Shown here in pieces: positions 21,960 to 33,804 of a stretch of DNA of 64,000 nt (position 1 is its first letter; every line of letters starts with the position of its first letter). Under the pieces are notes generated by a model. The model was not told the origin of the DNA, made no database searches, and worked only from the letters and a program-made list of their open reading frames with translations. The position numbers were made by a program, and so were the translations under genes. Where the stretch lies: assembly GCF_030247185.1 (NCBI RefSeq), contig NC_080570.1:150940641-151004640 (forward strand), given 5' to 3'. The DNA comes from Malaya genurostris (Eukaryota > Arthropoda > Insecta > Diptera > Culicidae).

Positions 21960-22660
21960 TGTAAAATTAGGCTCGTGAAGCGGTGTGTGGACTGTTCTCT
22001 TGCGAGAAGGATGCCGTAGAAAAAAGCTGTCAGGTTAACGATGTGGCTGAAAAATTGCATGTGAGCAAGATTTTCATGAAGAATACATCAAACTGGCGCT
22101 TGCATACGTTCGTTTAAGGTTCTAAAATCCCTATACTAAAACAGAGTACATTCGCAAAAAAACCACACCCGAAAGATGTACGACCAGAAATTAACGAAAC
22201 CACACAACTGCGTAACGGATGACAAGACATATGGATTCCAGGAAACCTGTATGAGACTGTAAGTTTGAAGTTTTCAAGAAGCTGCGGATATAAAGGATAC
22301 CGAAGTTTGCCAGAAAGTTCCTAACGTGGCAAGCGATTTGTGCTTGCGGAGAGTGAAGTACACCTTACTTTACCGCAAGCACCACGAATGGACAGGTGTG
22401 TTGGGAAAAGTATCTCGCAATGCAGTTCCTCCCTTTCCTAAAAACTCACAACAATCCGACGATATTCTGGCTGGATTTGGCATTATGCCACCACACGAAG
22501 AACGTGCTAGAGTGAGTATAAGACGAATATTGTCGATTTCGTTCCGAAAGATCTGAACCTCACAATCACTCCGGAACTGCACCCAATAGAAAATTACTTG
22601 ACCATAAAAGAATAAAATTACTTGACCATAAAGAATAAAAGAGCCCTTCTATAACAACTA
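21960..22660 (+). pseudogene. Heavily decayed DD37E transposase
   Basis: Fragments in several frames of the plus strand fit a DD37E transposase in order: a helix-turn-helix remnant VNDVAEKLHVSK (about 22,035), then a degenerate catalytic stretch, then FWLDLALCHHTKNVLE (about 22,470) containing the second Asp, then HNHSGTAPNRKL, the site of the PIE motif. Many stops and frameshifts. The oldest DD37E copy in the window. Confidence 0.6.
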
Positions 22661-22685
22661 AAAGTAGTGAATAATGTTGAAGAAA

Positions 22686-22760
22686 TCTCAGAATCGACAG
22701 GTTTTTTTTTCACATTAGCCCAGGCTTGCTAATGTGAAAAAAAACCTGTCGATTCTGAGA
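22686..22760. repeat. Near-perfect hairpin of 33-base arms
   Basis: TCTCAGAATCGACAGG, a T-run and CACATTAGC are mirrored by GCTAATGTG, an A-run and CCTGTCGATTCTGAGA, with a loop of about 8 bases. The arms differ by one base in the homopolymer. It sits just after the decayed transposase. Confidence 0.85.
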
Positions 22761-23559
22761 CCGTGCAGAACCTTATTACGGCACAAATCTCCAAATATCA
22801 AGGGGAACGTGCCATTTGAGCCAATTTGTTCTGATTATTACTGGGAATAAGGCCAAGGATCATAATTGTTTCATTTTACCTCCTGAAAAATTGGCGATGT
22901 TCGAATATCAACTAGAATTTAGAGAAAGAGTCGCGTGTTTTACACGGTACAACTTTTAATTGAACAGTATGGATTCCGAACACATGCTCGGCTCGTTTGT
23001 TCAAAGAGTTGGCAAAACTATCATCCCGGATGAGAGAGGCTAAAGGGTTCGACTCACATTAATGCGCTTTTTTTTCGCAAATTTCTATTTCTGCTATTCC
23101 ATTCATCAGTATATCATCCAACTGTTTTTTTTTTCTCGTTCAATACCGACATAAAACTTCAAATATAGTTGAAGATACGTCTTAAGAAGACTGAATACAA
23201 TTATTTAGATATGAATACACTTCTCATATCTAAATATTGTTTTGTAAGTAGGCTAAAGCACACAGCATATGAAAAGTGTTGAATCTCTACCTCCAGTTTG
23301 CTTCGAACTCAACGCATTCTAGTGCAAAATATAAAGTGCACATTAAACGTTCCATGTTGATCTGTTAGGTGGCATAATAGTTCAGCATAAACTGTTTAAA
23401 CACTGGCAAATCCAAGACGAAACGTAAAGAAAAATAGAAGACGGCTATGTGTCCTAAACACGAACTTAAATAAACCCTATTTAACGTTAACTCTTGATCA
23501 TCCAAAATTTTATTCATTTAATAATTTTAATGTTGATCGTGATACGATACTCTATTGGT
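22761..23559. other. No gene recognised
   Basis: AT-rich sequence. About 23,370-23,415 is related, in reverse, to the hairpin region near 7,660-7,710. Nothing else supported. Confidence 0.35.
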
Positions 23560-25610
23560 TCTATCACTTATGTTATTTATCAATTTTTGAATTGCTAGTT
23601 TTTGCTTATTCACTTTTTTATTTTTTATTCATTTTATCCAGTTTTGCTATTTTTGTCGTATAAGTTAATTACACTAATTTTCTCATTTACACAATTATTG
23701 CATGCTTTGAGTTTTATTTTTCTAAAATTTTTAAATATCATGCTATTTTTGTTTTTTTTTTTTGCCGCCTTCGATGTTTTGTTGTTCGACTTATTTTGCT
23801 TCTATTAATATTTTTGCTTGTTTGCGCTGTTTGTTTACTTGGAAAATTGGAATTGCTTCGCTGTTTTTGAATGATTTAGTTCCCTAGTAATTTTTACTGT
23901 ACTTCTTTCAATTTTGATATTTTCGCGTTTTATACTATTTTTGGTGATTCTCTTTTTTATGTAATTCTGTTTCATGTAAAAAAAAAATCGATAGCATATC
24001 TTTTGTGTTTGATTTTTCAGCTTGCTTTTGATGTATTAAATTTTAGATTTGTTCACTTTTTTCTGTTCTATTTTCATAACTTTCATTCTGTTTTTTCTCC
24101 AAATATTATGTATATTTGTTAGCTCTCTTTTATTTTACCGCTTCACTCCCGCGATTTTTAGTTTTTTTCCTATACCATTCATTTCTAATTGGCTTTTCGT
24201 GCTATTGTATTTTGCGCAATTATTAAGTATCTGATCTTGTGCCATTCGAGTCGGTAAAACTGTGAAACAGAGGCGATAGTCTTATCCATCGTTACCACTA
24301 AACTCATGATCTTATTATTTTAACTATTGTTTCTTATTTCTTATTAAACACTGCTAGAGTTTTTAACTTCTCTACTTTGCTATTTTGTAATTTTTATCTT
24401 CTTTCATTTATTAGTTTTTGTCAATATTTTTGTTTTACGTGATATTTTTTATGCATTTTCTATTTTTGAATTTTGAAATTTGTTCTACTCCTTCACTAAT
24501 TGGAAGATCACTTTATTTTTCTCGTCATTTGGACTCTGCTTCTCTACTCTCTACCGCCCGGGTTGGCAGTTCAGTGCATAGGGCACTGATCTCACAAGCC
24601 AGTTGTCGTATGTTCGAATCTCGATCTGGAAGGATTCTTAGTGTCAGTAAGATCGTAGCACTAGCTAGCCATGCAATGGTTCTGTACGTTAAGAATCGGC
24701 TGCGAAGTCTGTTGAAACAGAAAGGCCAAATTCCACGGAAAGAATGTAACGCCAGGTATTCTCTTCTCTTCTTCTCGTTTATTGTTTTGTTATTCACGTC
24801 AACTATCATTATTCGTTCCTGATGCATTTTTTTTACGTTGATTACGTTATTTATTTACTAATGTTGATAAATTTGGTTGATTTCTTATTCGCAATTCCAC
24901 AATTTACGTTATTTTCTGTATTCTTGATTTCTTTTTGCTTTGTTTGCATGTTTTCTTATCATTGTTATTATTTCTTTTATTTCAGATACATTTGCAGCTC
25001 TTATTTTTCTTGCTACAATTTCTACAGTTGATAATTTAACTACTGCTGCATATTTTAGATGGTTGCTATTCCGAATATTTTGTAGAATTTTTGTTAGTTT
25101 TTTTCAATTTCATCCATTTTATTCTTTCTATTTTTGGCGATTTTATTTTCGCTAGTTTTGTAATTTTTGCTATTGTTATTTTTGGTGTTTCTATTTTCGC
25201 TAGCTCTGTTATTTCTCGTTATTTTTGCAATTTGAGTTATTTACGTAATTTTAGTGCTAATTGTTCCTTTTACTTTTTTGCAGTTTTATTGATATTTATG
25301 TGTTTTAATTTCTTTTTTTGTATGACACCTACTAGTACTATTTTCACTTACATTTTTTCAAACATTTGTCGTGTATACCTTTTCGTTTGATTTTTATTTC
25401 CTTTCTCCCATATTATTTGTCGGTTATGTTTTTTGATAAGATTTTTGCGTTTGTCTCTAATATTTTCACTAATTGTTCTATTTTTTTATTATTATTTTTG
25501 CATATTTCCCTATTCTTTCTGAATTTGTTGTTTTTTCCTACTATTGCACTGTGTCCCGAATTATTTTGGTTTGTTTCTTCAACCTTACTTCAATATCCAT
25601 TGAATTAATA
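23560..25610 (+). repeat. Long T-rich, strand-asymmetric tract
   Basis: About 2 kb is made of short T-rich words such as TATTTTTG, TTTTTGTTA and TTCTATTTTTG, with very few A-runs on this strand. It looks like a decayed short-period tandem repeat. A SINE interrupts it at 24,553-24,755. Open frames here only reflect the bias (Phe/Leu/Ile-rich). Confidence 0.6.
24553..24755 (+). mobile_element. tRNA-derived SINE
   Basis: It has an internal pol III promoter: an A-box-like TGGCAGTTCAGTGCATAGGG at about 24,564 and a B box GTTCGAATCTC at about 24,612. The tail contains GCTGCGAAGTCTGTTGAAAC and AGAATGTAACGCC. Two partial copies lie near 12.9-13.1 kb. The tRNA-like part does not fold as a good tRNA gene. 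Confidence 0.75.
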
Positions 25611-25769
25611 ATTCAACAAAATAATATGCTCCATTTGTGCCCTCGTACATTTTTCGTGAAATGGGTTGGTTTTCGTAATTAAGTCAAATCTGCGGATAAT
25701 TTTATTGTCCGATTTGTTATTCCCAGTGGTAAAAAGTTGGGAATTCATCTAAAATTCTAAAGACGAGTG

Positions 25770-25830
25770 GGTAATGTCAGAGACATAACTGAATGACGTG
25801 ACTACGAATAAAACTGACATTCCATAGATA
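25770..25830 (-). repeat. Terminal piece of a dispersed element
   Basis: GTCAGAGACATAACTGAATG is followed by ACGAATAAAACTGACA, the shared end motif of the elements at 14,650-15,195 and 50,590-51,745. The remainder of the element is not recognisable here. Confidence 0.55.
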
Positions 25831-25986
25831 GGAAAATTTTTTTATTTATTTTTTTTTTCATGATGTGCAATTAAACATTATTAATAAATATTGCGGAATT
25901 CCAGTGGATTTGATTTCCTTTTAAGGGATCCAAAATGATACAGGCTAACTAAAAAAAAATTATACAAGAATAAATTACTTTTTTTT

Positions 25987-27689
25987 TTATTCAAATAAAT
26001 TTTTTCTTTGACCAATGTTTGTGACTGCTCGAACGCAAAGCAGGTTGTTACTACGACGTGTAGTTCGAGAGTCAGTTAAAGTTGGAAACTGTAAATTATG
26101 GTGAGTTGAGGTTTTGTGTAGGATATCATGAACGAACAGTAATGTTTGAACATCACATAAGTGTGCTAGAGGTAAGATGTTATGGGTATTATTGGAGTAT
26201 AACACTAAGTTTGAAAACAGTAAGGGTTTATTGAAGATGATTTTGAGACACCTGGTTTGAAGAGTTTGATTTTTTTTTAGATGAGAGCTAGTGACGCGAC
26301 CCCATACCGATACCAAAGAAATGAGCTGTGAATGGATGTAAGCAAAATAAAAGTTTAAAAATGCACGCTTAGGAACATATGACTTGACCCTCCACAAAAT
26401 ACCGCAGTAGGATGCCACATGTTTTTCAATAGATTTAATATGGAGAATCCAGGTTAACGTGGGGTAAAAAAAAACACCCAAATATTTGAAACAGTCCACT
26501 TTTTCAATAATATAATGTCCCAATTTAGAATGACGATGAATTGGTATTATTTTCCTTATGGACCGGAAAATCATATATTTATTTTTTATAAGATTTAGGG
26601 ACAATAAATTTGCACTAAAATATTGATCTAAAATACTTAAATCGCTCTCCATTGAGTTTATAATAGCATTGATGTCATTGTTAGGATAAAATAGAGCTGT
26701 GTCGTCGGCAAATAACCGCGGAGTTCCTGTGAGTTGCAGGTTACCTATATCATTAATATACAAAAGAAATAATAGTGGTCCTATATTGCTACCCTGTGGC
26801 ACTCCAATGTTTATGGCAGTAAGATTGCAACAGTCGCCCTCGATGGACACGAATTGTTTTCTGTTTGTCAAGTAGCTACTGATAATAGAGTTCGCGATGC
26901 CCCTGATGCCGTAGTACTGAAGTTTGTCCAAGAGAATACACTGAGGTCTTTTTTTATGCGGTCTTTTTTTATGCGGTTTTTTTACGCGACTTTTTTTATG
27001 CGAATTTTCAGAGTTATGCGGTTTTTTTTATGCGAAGTTTCAGAGTTATGCGGTTTTTTTTATGCGAATTTTCAGAGTTATGCGGTTTACCCTTCTGCGG
27101 TCTTTTTTTATGCGAAGTTTCAGAGTTATGCGGTTTTTTTTTACGCGAAGTTTCAGGGTTATGCGTTTTTTTTTATGCGAATTTTCAGAGTTATGCGGTT
27201 TTTTTTATGCGGTTTTTTTTTATGCGGTACGTAAATTCGCATAAAAAAAGACTTCAGTGTATTGTGATCCAAAGTGTCAAAGGCTTTTTTGAGATCTAAA
27301 AATACGGCACCAATCATGTTTTTTTTTGTCAATCTCGCTCATTATATTGTCTACTAATTCTATGATAGCGGTATGTGTGGTAGAACCTTGTCTAAAGCTG
27401 TACTGAAATTTATAAATGACACTATGTTTGTTTAAAAATTCGAGAAGTCAATTAACCAATAGTTTTTCGAAGATTACAGAGTCGATATAGGACGATAATT
27501 ATTACAATCATAACGATCACCAGACTTGTAAACAGGAATAACTTTAGCCACTTTGAGACAGTCAGGGTGATAGCCAGTCCGAACAATTACATTGAAACAT
27601 TGAGAGAGAATTCTAGAAAATATAACAGGGTTACTTTTTAGCACACTTGCAGAGATGTTGTCGGGGCCACTGCACTTTCTATTGTCCAA
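25987..27689 (-). pseudogene. CR1/L2-like reverse transcriptase, broken
   Basis: In order on the minus strand: KCSGPDNISASVLKSN and KVAKVIPVYKSGDRYD with NNYRPIS (about 27,689-27,474); a frameshifted part; FLDLKKAFDTLDHN (about 27,300); the MITE; then LLDKLQYYGIRG, GVPQGSNIGPLLFLLYIND and the catalytic LFADDTALFY (26,931-25,987). The last 314 residues form one open frame to the C-terminus. Removing the MITE and one TA would rejoin DHN to LLDKL. The motif style fits CR1/L2; the exact clade is uncertain. Confidence 0.75.
26939..27259. mobile_element. MITE with TA target and repeated ATGCGG modules
   Basis: Terminal inverted repeats CACTGARGTCTTTTTTTATG are flanked by TA at 26,937 and 27,260. 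The 321-bp interior is almost wholly modules of about 31-35 bp of the form T-run, ATGCGAA, TTTCAGAGTT, ATGCGG. TA targeting and CACTG ends point to mobilisation by a Tc1/mariner transposase. No protein is encoded; the Phe-rich open frames are shadows. Confidence 0.85.
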
Positions 27690-27700
27690 ATTTCGTCTTT

Positions 27701-28164
27701 AGTTTGAGCGAATTCTCTACCTATTTAGTATGAACAAGGTAAAAAACATGATAAAAAATAAATTTAAGTCAAATCTTACCAAAAATTTTGAATACTTGCA
27801 TTTTTCATGATACTGTAAGTAAAATAATGGCGACGACGTATTTTTTGTATTTTCAAGCTTACCTTTTCGGAAGTGTCAAAACATATTTGGTAAATTGTTG
27901 TATCTGAAACGTATAGTAATGTATGTCATAATTTAAAAATAAGAGGTTACAATACAACAACATTTCTAAGAATCTTCTCGGTATTACCTGTTTGAATTTG
28001 GGAACTCGAAATTCATGAGAATATTACAAAAAATTGTAGTATATTGTTATGAGCAGCCAAATTTGTATTACTTGTATTGTCCATGGAAACTACCATGTAT
28101 CTGAGTATTGAAGAGTTTAAAAAATCCCCGTGATTTTACATCTTATTAGATGCACATAAATGGA
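27701..28164. other. AT-rich spacer
   Basis: Nothing recognised between two LINE fragments of different clades. Confidence 0.35.
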
Positions 28165-29440
28165 GCGTCGCAGTGCACGCAAATGGAGGAGAGGCACTGG
28201 CTAGAGCGCTGCACTGGATGATTTCTAGGATTTGGGAGGAGGAGATTCTACCGCAGGAATGGATGGATGGAGTGGTATGTCCCGTCTACAAAAAGGGCGA
28301 TAAGCTAGACTGTTGCAATTACCGCGCAATCACATTGCTGAACGCCGCCTACAAGGTACTCTCCCAAATCCTTTGCCGTCGTCTATCACCAATAGCTAAG
28401 GAATTCGTAGGGCCGTACCAAGCGGGATTTACTGGAGCCCGCGCCACTACGGATCACATCTTCGCGATAAGACAAGTACTCCAGAAGTGTCGTGAATACA
28501 ACGTACCCACGCATCACCTATTCATTGACTTCAAAGCGGCATACGACACAATCAGCTATGGCAGATAATGCACGAATACGGTTTCCCGGATAAACTGACG
28601 CGATTGGTCAAAGCAACGATGGATAGAGTGATGTGCTACGTCCGAGTATCTGGGACGCTCTCGAGTCCCTTCGAATCCGGAGAGGGCTACGTCAAGGTGA
28701 TGGACTTTCATGTATCTTGTTCAATATTGCTCTGGAAGGTGTGATTCGAAGAGCGAGGATTGACACGAGTGGCACGATCTTCCGAAAGTCCGTACAACTT
28801 TTTGGCATCGCTGACGATATTGATATTGTGACACGTAACCTTGAGAAGATGATGGAAACCTACATCGGACTGAAAGCTGAAGCTAGGCGTATCGGACTGG
28901 CCATAAATGCGTCGAAAACAAAATACATGAGAGGAAGAGGCTCTAGAGAAGAAACACTACGCCTCCCACCACGAATATTGATAGACGGTGACGATATCGA
29001 GGTGGTTGGCGAGTTTGTGTATTTGGGTTCACTGGTGACCGCCGACAATGACACCAGCAGAGAAATACAGAGACGTATTTTGGCAGGGAATCGTGTGTAC
29101 TATGGACTCAGAAAAACCCTTCGAGAAAAGTACACCAACGTACGAAACTGACCATCTACAAAACGCTCAGTAGACCGGTTGTTCTCTATGGCCTGGACTA
29201 TGTTGGCAGAGGACCAACGCGCCCTCAGTGTTTTCGGATCTTTAGCGGAATGCAGATGGAAGACGGAAAGTGGAGACGGCGTATGAATCACGAATTGCAA
29301 CAGCTGCCTATCGTACGGACAGCTAAAATCGGATGTCTACGATGGGCTGGGCATGTTACCGAGTTATGTAGAAACGTATGTTTGATACAGCAAATGACAC
29401 CCCAGGCCTATAGCTGTTAGGAAAGGTAAGGTAAGTTCAC
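28165..29440 (+). pseudogene. RTE-like LINE reverse transcriptase fragment
   Basis: The plus strand starts inside the reverse transcriptase: GGEALARALHWMISRIWEEE, VVCPVYKKGDKLDCCNYRAI, HHLFIDFKAAYDTISY (28,173-28,568). After a frameshift come RRGLRQGDGLSCILFNIALE, the catalytic GIADDIDIV and GEFVYLGSLV (to 29,151), then shifted WRRRMNHELQQL and IGCLRWAGHV to about 29,360. The catalytic YADD is altered to IADD. 5'-truncated with at least two frameshifts. GC-rich relative to neighbours. The motif set fits RTE or a close clade. Confidence 0.75.
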
Positions 29441-29499
29441 GCAAATTCAAGTGGAAGAACATTTAATATTGTGTCTAAAACTCCATGACATGAAATTTG

Positions 29500-29800
29500 T
29501 TGAAATAAAAAAAGAATACTGATAGCAACCGTCGCGACTTGAACCGAGAATCATTGGATCGCATGTACGTCTGTTAACTGACTGAGCCACAGAAGCATGC
29601 ATCTGCTTGGCTGGTAGAAGGTGCATTTAAATTTATACAGTCGAACCTGCTAGCAGAACGCAAGTTACAGTCGAAACCAGTAAAATTCAAGCTCATCTAA
29701 CATTAAGTCATTACAAATAAAATTTTCCGTCATTTGACAAATTAGGTCTTCATGAATTACATCGTATGAGGTATTAGGTCACCTGTATTATTCAATTTTT
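29500..29800 (-). repeat. tRNA-derived SINE, reverse
   Basis: On the minus strand, TGGCTCAGTCAGTTAACAGA (A box) and CGGTTCAAGTCGCGA (B box) give a tRNA-like body at about 29,590-29,525. Flanking sequence also matches the copy at 41,690-41,930 (TCATTTGACAAATTAGG-like block). No acceptor-stem pairing or CCA context supports a real tRNA. Confidence 0.6.
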
Positions 29801-31700
29801 TTTGTGTGTAGGTATCAGACTCAGCATTCACATCTTTCGCTAATGCACCCAATGAGCAGTACACAGTGCATGCCAAAAATTGTGATCTGTAACAAAGAAT
29901 GAACAATTTCGCTATAGGCGAGAAAATCAATTATAAGAGCATTTTGGTTATAAATTTACATTTTGGTTATTTATTTACCGTCTTGAGGGGCGAGTAGGGT
30001 CTAACACTTTTGAAAAATCATTTATTTTTTTTCTTTGTATTTTATTATAGTAAAACATTTCAAGAATATTCTGTGAAATTTTCAAGCCTCTCAGAACAAA
30101 ACTTAGCAAGTTATGGGGCTTTATCTTTGCCGATCTCATACTGCGAAGAAGTAAGAGCTCGGCACACAGGCCCAAGACTTCTGCTTCGATTAACTTAAAA
30201 ACTTGACAAAACATTCTTGAAATGTTTCATCATAACGTATTATAAAAGAAAATATATGATTTTTTGAAAATATTCAATAAAATGGAAAAAAATCAAACAG
30301 AAACGATTTAAAAGTCCGTGTCCATCGTCATTCAAAAACTACTGCACCAATTTTTATAAAATTTTGCACACACTTTCTACATATAAAAAACCAGACCCCA
30401 ACCTTTTTCCTTTTCGTTGTTTGTTACTTTGAGGAGGTTTTACAGCTACAAAATGGCGAATTTTTTCGTGAAAAATCGCAGTTTTACTTTGAACAACCAC
30501 CAAAAATTCAATAAAATAAAAAAAAAAATCAAACAGAAACGTTGGGGTCTAGAAAAACTTCTACTCTAACTATGCTGCTTTGATTTGTTGACTTCTGATA
30601 AGTCTGCGCTGAGATACAGTGGACACCGCAAATCGTAATTTTTAAGAAGCGTCCTCAAAATTACCTCTTCACCGACTCATTTCTCAATATTGTTGCACGA
30701 AAAAATTGCAAAATGTTGTTCGAATTATGCTTTTTATTATGCAAAACATTTGAATTTTGAATTTCATCTTTTAGGCCCTACCCCCCTTAATCAACATGCA
30801 CAAATATGTCTTCTCCCCTCATATTAGACAATTAAAAATACTCATGGTTTATAACCCTCATCCATAGCAAACAAAACATGTCGCAAGCCCCGAGCATTCA
30901 ATCATTGAAAATATTCCTTATTTCTATGAGTCGGTTTTGCACGATACGCTTTGTGTGATGATTCGTTCAATTCGTGTGTCTAGAATTTCGCGCACCTTAT
31001 ATTGTCAGTGAATTCCACCATGATGCTCGTTCATACCAAACAATTGGAAAAGCTTAAACTTTGAGTTATTTGTGGTTATATCATACATACTACTGAAAAT
31101 TCAATCATAAATTGCTGAACAAATTTTCGATGGTATGGAGAAGAAAATATGTTTCTGGCTTAAATACAACAAGAGATATTCACGAGCCCTATAGTAAAAT
31201 AAGTCCTATTCATGACAACTAGGAAATAGTTTCACTCTGATATTTGCAGATCACTTTTTGTTTTGCACCGAAGTGCAATGTGTGAAGTGACGTGCCGAAC
31301 GGAAAAATATTTCTAACTTTAACTGGCTAATTCAGGTATGGTCAGTTTGGTGCTCAGGGCACATATCCGTATTTTTTATTCGTTTTGTCTAAAATAGTGA
31401 CAAAGATGGTATTTAGTTCATTGATTTTTCAGCGATAAAGATGTTTTTTTATTAAAACAAATCCATTTTTAGAAGACTTCTTTCTATGCAAACTCAGTTC
31501 TTCTCCATTTACCATACCATTGCTCGGATCCGCAATCTAAATCACTGCCCGAAGTTTCTTTCTTTCCCCACAACCCAGCCAGGTGCCAAGTAGAGTGCAA
31601 AACGTAAAGCACAATAACAATAAATAACTTTTCTCGTTCTCCGAGCAGTTTTTCCTCGCCCAACTGCCTAAACTATTTCATTCGTAGGCAACCACATTTT
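29801..31700. other. Intron DNA with short repeats
   Basis: AAAAAATCAAACAGAAACG occurs at about 30,284 and again at about 30,518, a direct duplication of about 230-bp spacing. About 30,890-31,005 matches one arm of the foldback MITE at 12,491-12,770. Otherwise AT-rich without exons. Confidence 0.4.
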
Positions 31701-32839
31701 TCACCTTTTTTTTATTATTATTTTTTGTTTCTCGCATGTGTGCTTTTCCCTTCCCGTGGGCCACCCGGAGGCCGAACGCGCCGAAGTTCGGTTCACGAAG
31801 CGAGTTGCGTCTGCTCTGCTTGCTTGCCTACCTTGCCACTTTTTTTTTTGCTCCACCACCCCGAAACTAACCTACCATAATCGGGCAGCCCGCTTTAGTA
31901 CCACGGTTATGCTCGCACGGTAAAGATGTTCCGAATCCGTCCGTACCTGTGTAGTTCCCTGTCCAATTCGGGATGCCCAATCGGGGTGGGCCGTTTTCGG
32001 TCAAAGGCGTAGAGGTAGTAAATCACGCGACCTTCACAATTCCCGATCGATTCTGCAAGCTGTCTGTGTGTTCCAACACCAACGTTAGTGAGTGAGTGAA
32101 AGAAGATAAACCTGATCTGCGCAAAAGTAGCGCGGTCTCCTCCGGTCACTGCTGCTGCTGCTGCTGCGAAGCGTCACGGGGGGATCCTCCAGTCACCTAG
32201 ATTCCAGTGTTTTGCCACTTATCTTGCATCGAAGCAAACCTGCTTCCAAAGGCCGATCAGTTGGGAAGCCTGCGGGAAAACTTGTCCGCAGCCGTTTGGA
32301 ACTCTAATCGCTCCGGAACCGAATGCGAGTGCGGTTATTCAGTGTTAGTCGGTCCCGCCGTAAGCATCCGATTCGCAGTATTCGATTTCGTTGGAGAATC
32401 TCACCGTGTGTGTGTTGCGTGTTCTATCGTCGTCCGGCCTGAACGAACATTGAACATTGAAGTTTTTGTAATTAGGAAAAAAGTGCTAGAAAAAGTGATC
32501 CCTTATAACTTAAGACGCAACGCAGATGATGAGCTTTTTGCATTTGCCGGCGAAGAAGAATTGTTGGTGCGCTTGATAGCATAAACGAACGATAACAGAA
32601 GGAAAACGGAGTTTATTTACAGTTTTTTTTTTCTTTCGACTTTTGGCTTCCGATCGACGAAAGTCTGGAAGAAGAAACGCACAGCAGCCAAGTTTCGCGG
32701 GAATCATTGCATACATAAATTAGCTTCTTGAGAGTTTCTTCGGTCGAGTGGAAAAAGCTGTGTGTGAGTGTGGAAAAGATCAACAAACGGTACAAAAAAG
32801 CAACACCCTTTCAGCTGCTGAAATAGACGATTATTTATG
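31701..32839 (+). promoter_or_regulatory. Candidate internal promoter and 5'UTR
   Basis: From about 31,740 to 32,600 the DNA is GC-richer than the introns, includes a CTG run near 32,150, and has TTCAGTGTTAG at about 32,339, which matches the arthropod initiator TCAGT. Downstream lies 5'UTR-like sequence free of good repeats and ending near the GTGAGC donor at 32,863. This suggests an internal promoter of the host gene. A 125-codon open frame at 32,207-32,584 crosses it but lacks recognisable similarity and is not called. Confidence 0.35.
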
Positions 32840-32862
32840 ATGATCTCGAGACACCGAGAAAA
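32840..32862 (+). CDS. Tiny candidate alternative first coding exon
   Basis: Two ATGs (32,837 and 32,840) are followed by codons for ISRHREK and two further bases before AA|GTGAGC, a good donor. This ends in phase 2, like exon 1 at 10,962. The second ATG has A at -3. If used, an isoform would start with about eight residues and splice to the next downstream exon. Very short exons occur by chance, so this needs transcript evidence. The competing reading is a 22-codon frame starting MDPMYSFYYDCV at 32,873. Confidence 0.25.
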
Positions 32863-33800
32863 GTGAGCCAAAATGGACCCGATGTACAGTTTCTATTATG
32901 ATTGTGTGATTTGCTACCCGCTTTGTTACGATAAGATTTGAAGCCCGAATCTCGGTTGATTGATTAGCATAGTTTTGCTAGTGTTTTGGTATTTCCGACA
33001 GTGGGACGTTGTTGGCTGAAATTTTTAGGCATTGCGAAAATGATTGATTGTACTATTTTTGCGTCGAAACAATCCATTTCACTGGCTTTTTTTCGAATAT
33101 TTCGAGCATCTCAAATCATAAGAACGTAATTCGTAAAATAAATGAATTTTACAAGAATGATTTTTATATGTGTCGAACATACACTATTTTCAATCTACTG
33201 TAAAAATGAGTCATTTTTGACGCTCGTCGTCGGTCTCAGAAAACGTAAATTTACACGATTTTTTCTAGGTGTGCAATTTTCAAACTAGAAATGTTTTACT
33301 CTCATACAGAGTAAAAGCCGCTAACTCTTGTGCAGACGGAAATCAAAATGTGATGTAATTTAGCAACACGAATAATTAGGGCAATGAATGCATTTTTTGC
33401 GACTGAATTTTACCACCAGTAAAAGGCACAAACGAAATATTACATTTCTTGTCACTAAAATTTACCATTGCCCTTTTCTATCAACTGAGTAAAACAGTCA
33501 ATGTTTCTTTCTATTTTTTTATTGAAACGATATTCAGCCTAAACCAATTATTTGATGCATACCGTTTCTATCGAAAAAATCTAATTTGACCATCCCATCG
33601 ATGCGAACGATTCGAGTTTCTGACGTGGAGAAAAACAAAGCTCAAGTTTTTCTGCCGTTCACTGAAAGGGTGTCCCAAAGAGAGTGTTTAAGCACGATTC
33701 GAAAATAGCTAAATAGGTCTAGTTTTTGGAGCGAATTTCGCTTTAAATTTCGAGCAAATCTAAAGTTGACGTGATATTTCCGAGAACCATTGAATTGTAT
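32863..33800. other. Intron DNA
   Basis: About 33,215-33,320 resembles 40,995-41,110 (a CGCTCGT-GTCTCAGAA-CGT block), so both are copies of an old repeat. No exon was found. Confidence 0.35.
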
Positions 33801-33804
33801 ATAA

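Larger units (their letters stand above)
25980..27700 (-). mobile_element. CR1/L2-like LINE fragment, interrupted by a MITE
   Basis: Reverse-transcriptase sequence runs on the minus strand from about 27,690 to 25,987, with a T-run at 25,981 that marks the 3' end. A 321-bp MITE with a TA duplication sits inside it at 26,939-27,259. The 5' part, including any endonuclease, is missing. Confidence 0.75.

Noticed and set aside
24822..25682. Several Phe/Ile/Leu-rich frames resembling membrane proteins
   Set aside because: They are products of the T-rich tract; the bias explains them and frames overlap freely.
26854..27299. Frames with repeated CEFSELCGFF-like peptides
   Set aside because: They are translations of the ATGCGG modules of the MITE, open in several frames.
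29525..29595. A possible tRNA gene on the minus strand
   Set aside because: The same body recurs in decayed form at 41,700 and 14,250 with shared flanks, so it is a SINE; no acceptor stem.
32207..32584. A 125-codon plus-strand frame
   Set aside because: It lies in the presumed 5'UTR region, has no known motif and no splice continuation in phase.
32873..32941. A 22-codon frame starting MDPMYSFYYDCV with a good start context
   Set aside because: It lies just after a better GTGAGC donor, has no similarity I know and is short enough to arise by chance. It could be an upstream open frame if the donor is not used.
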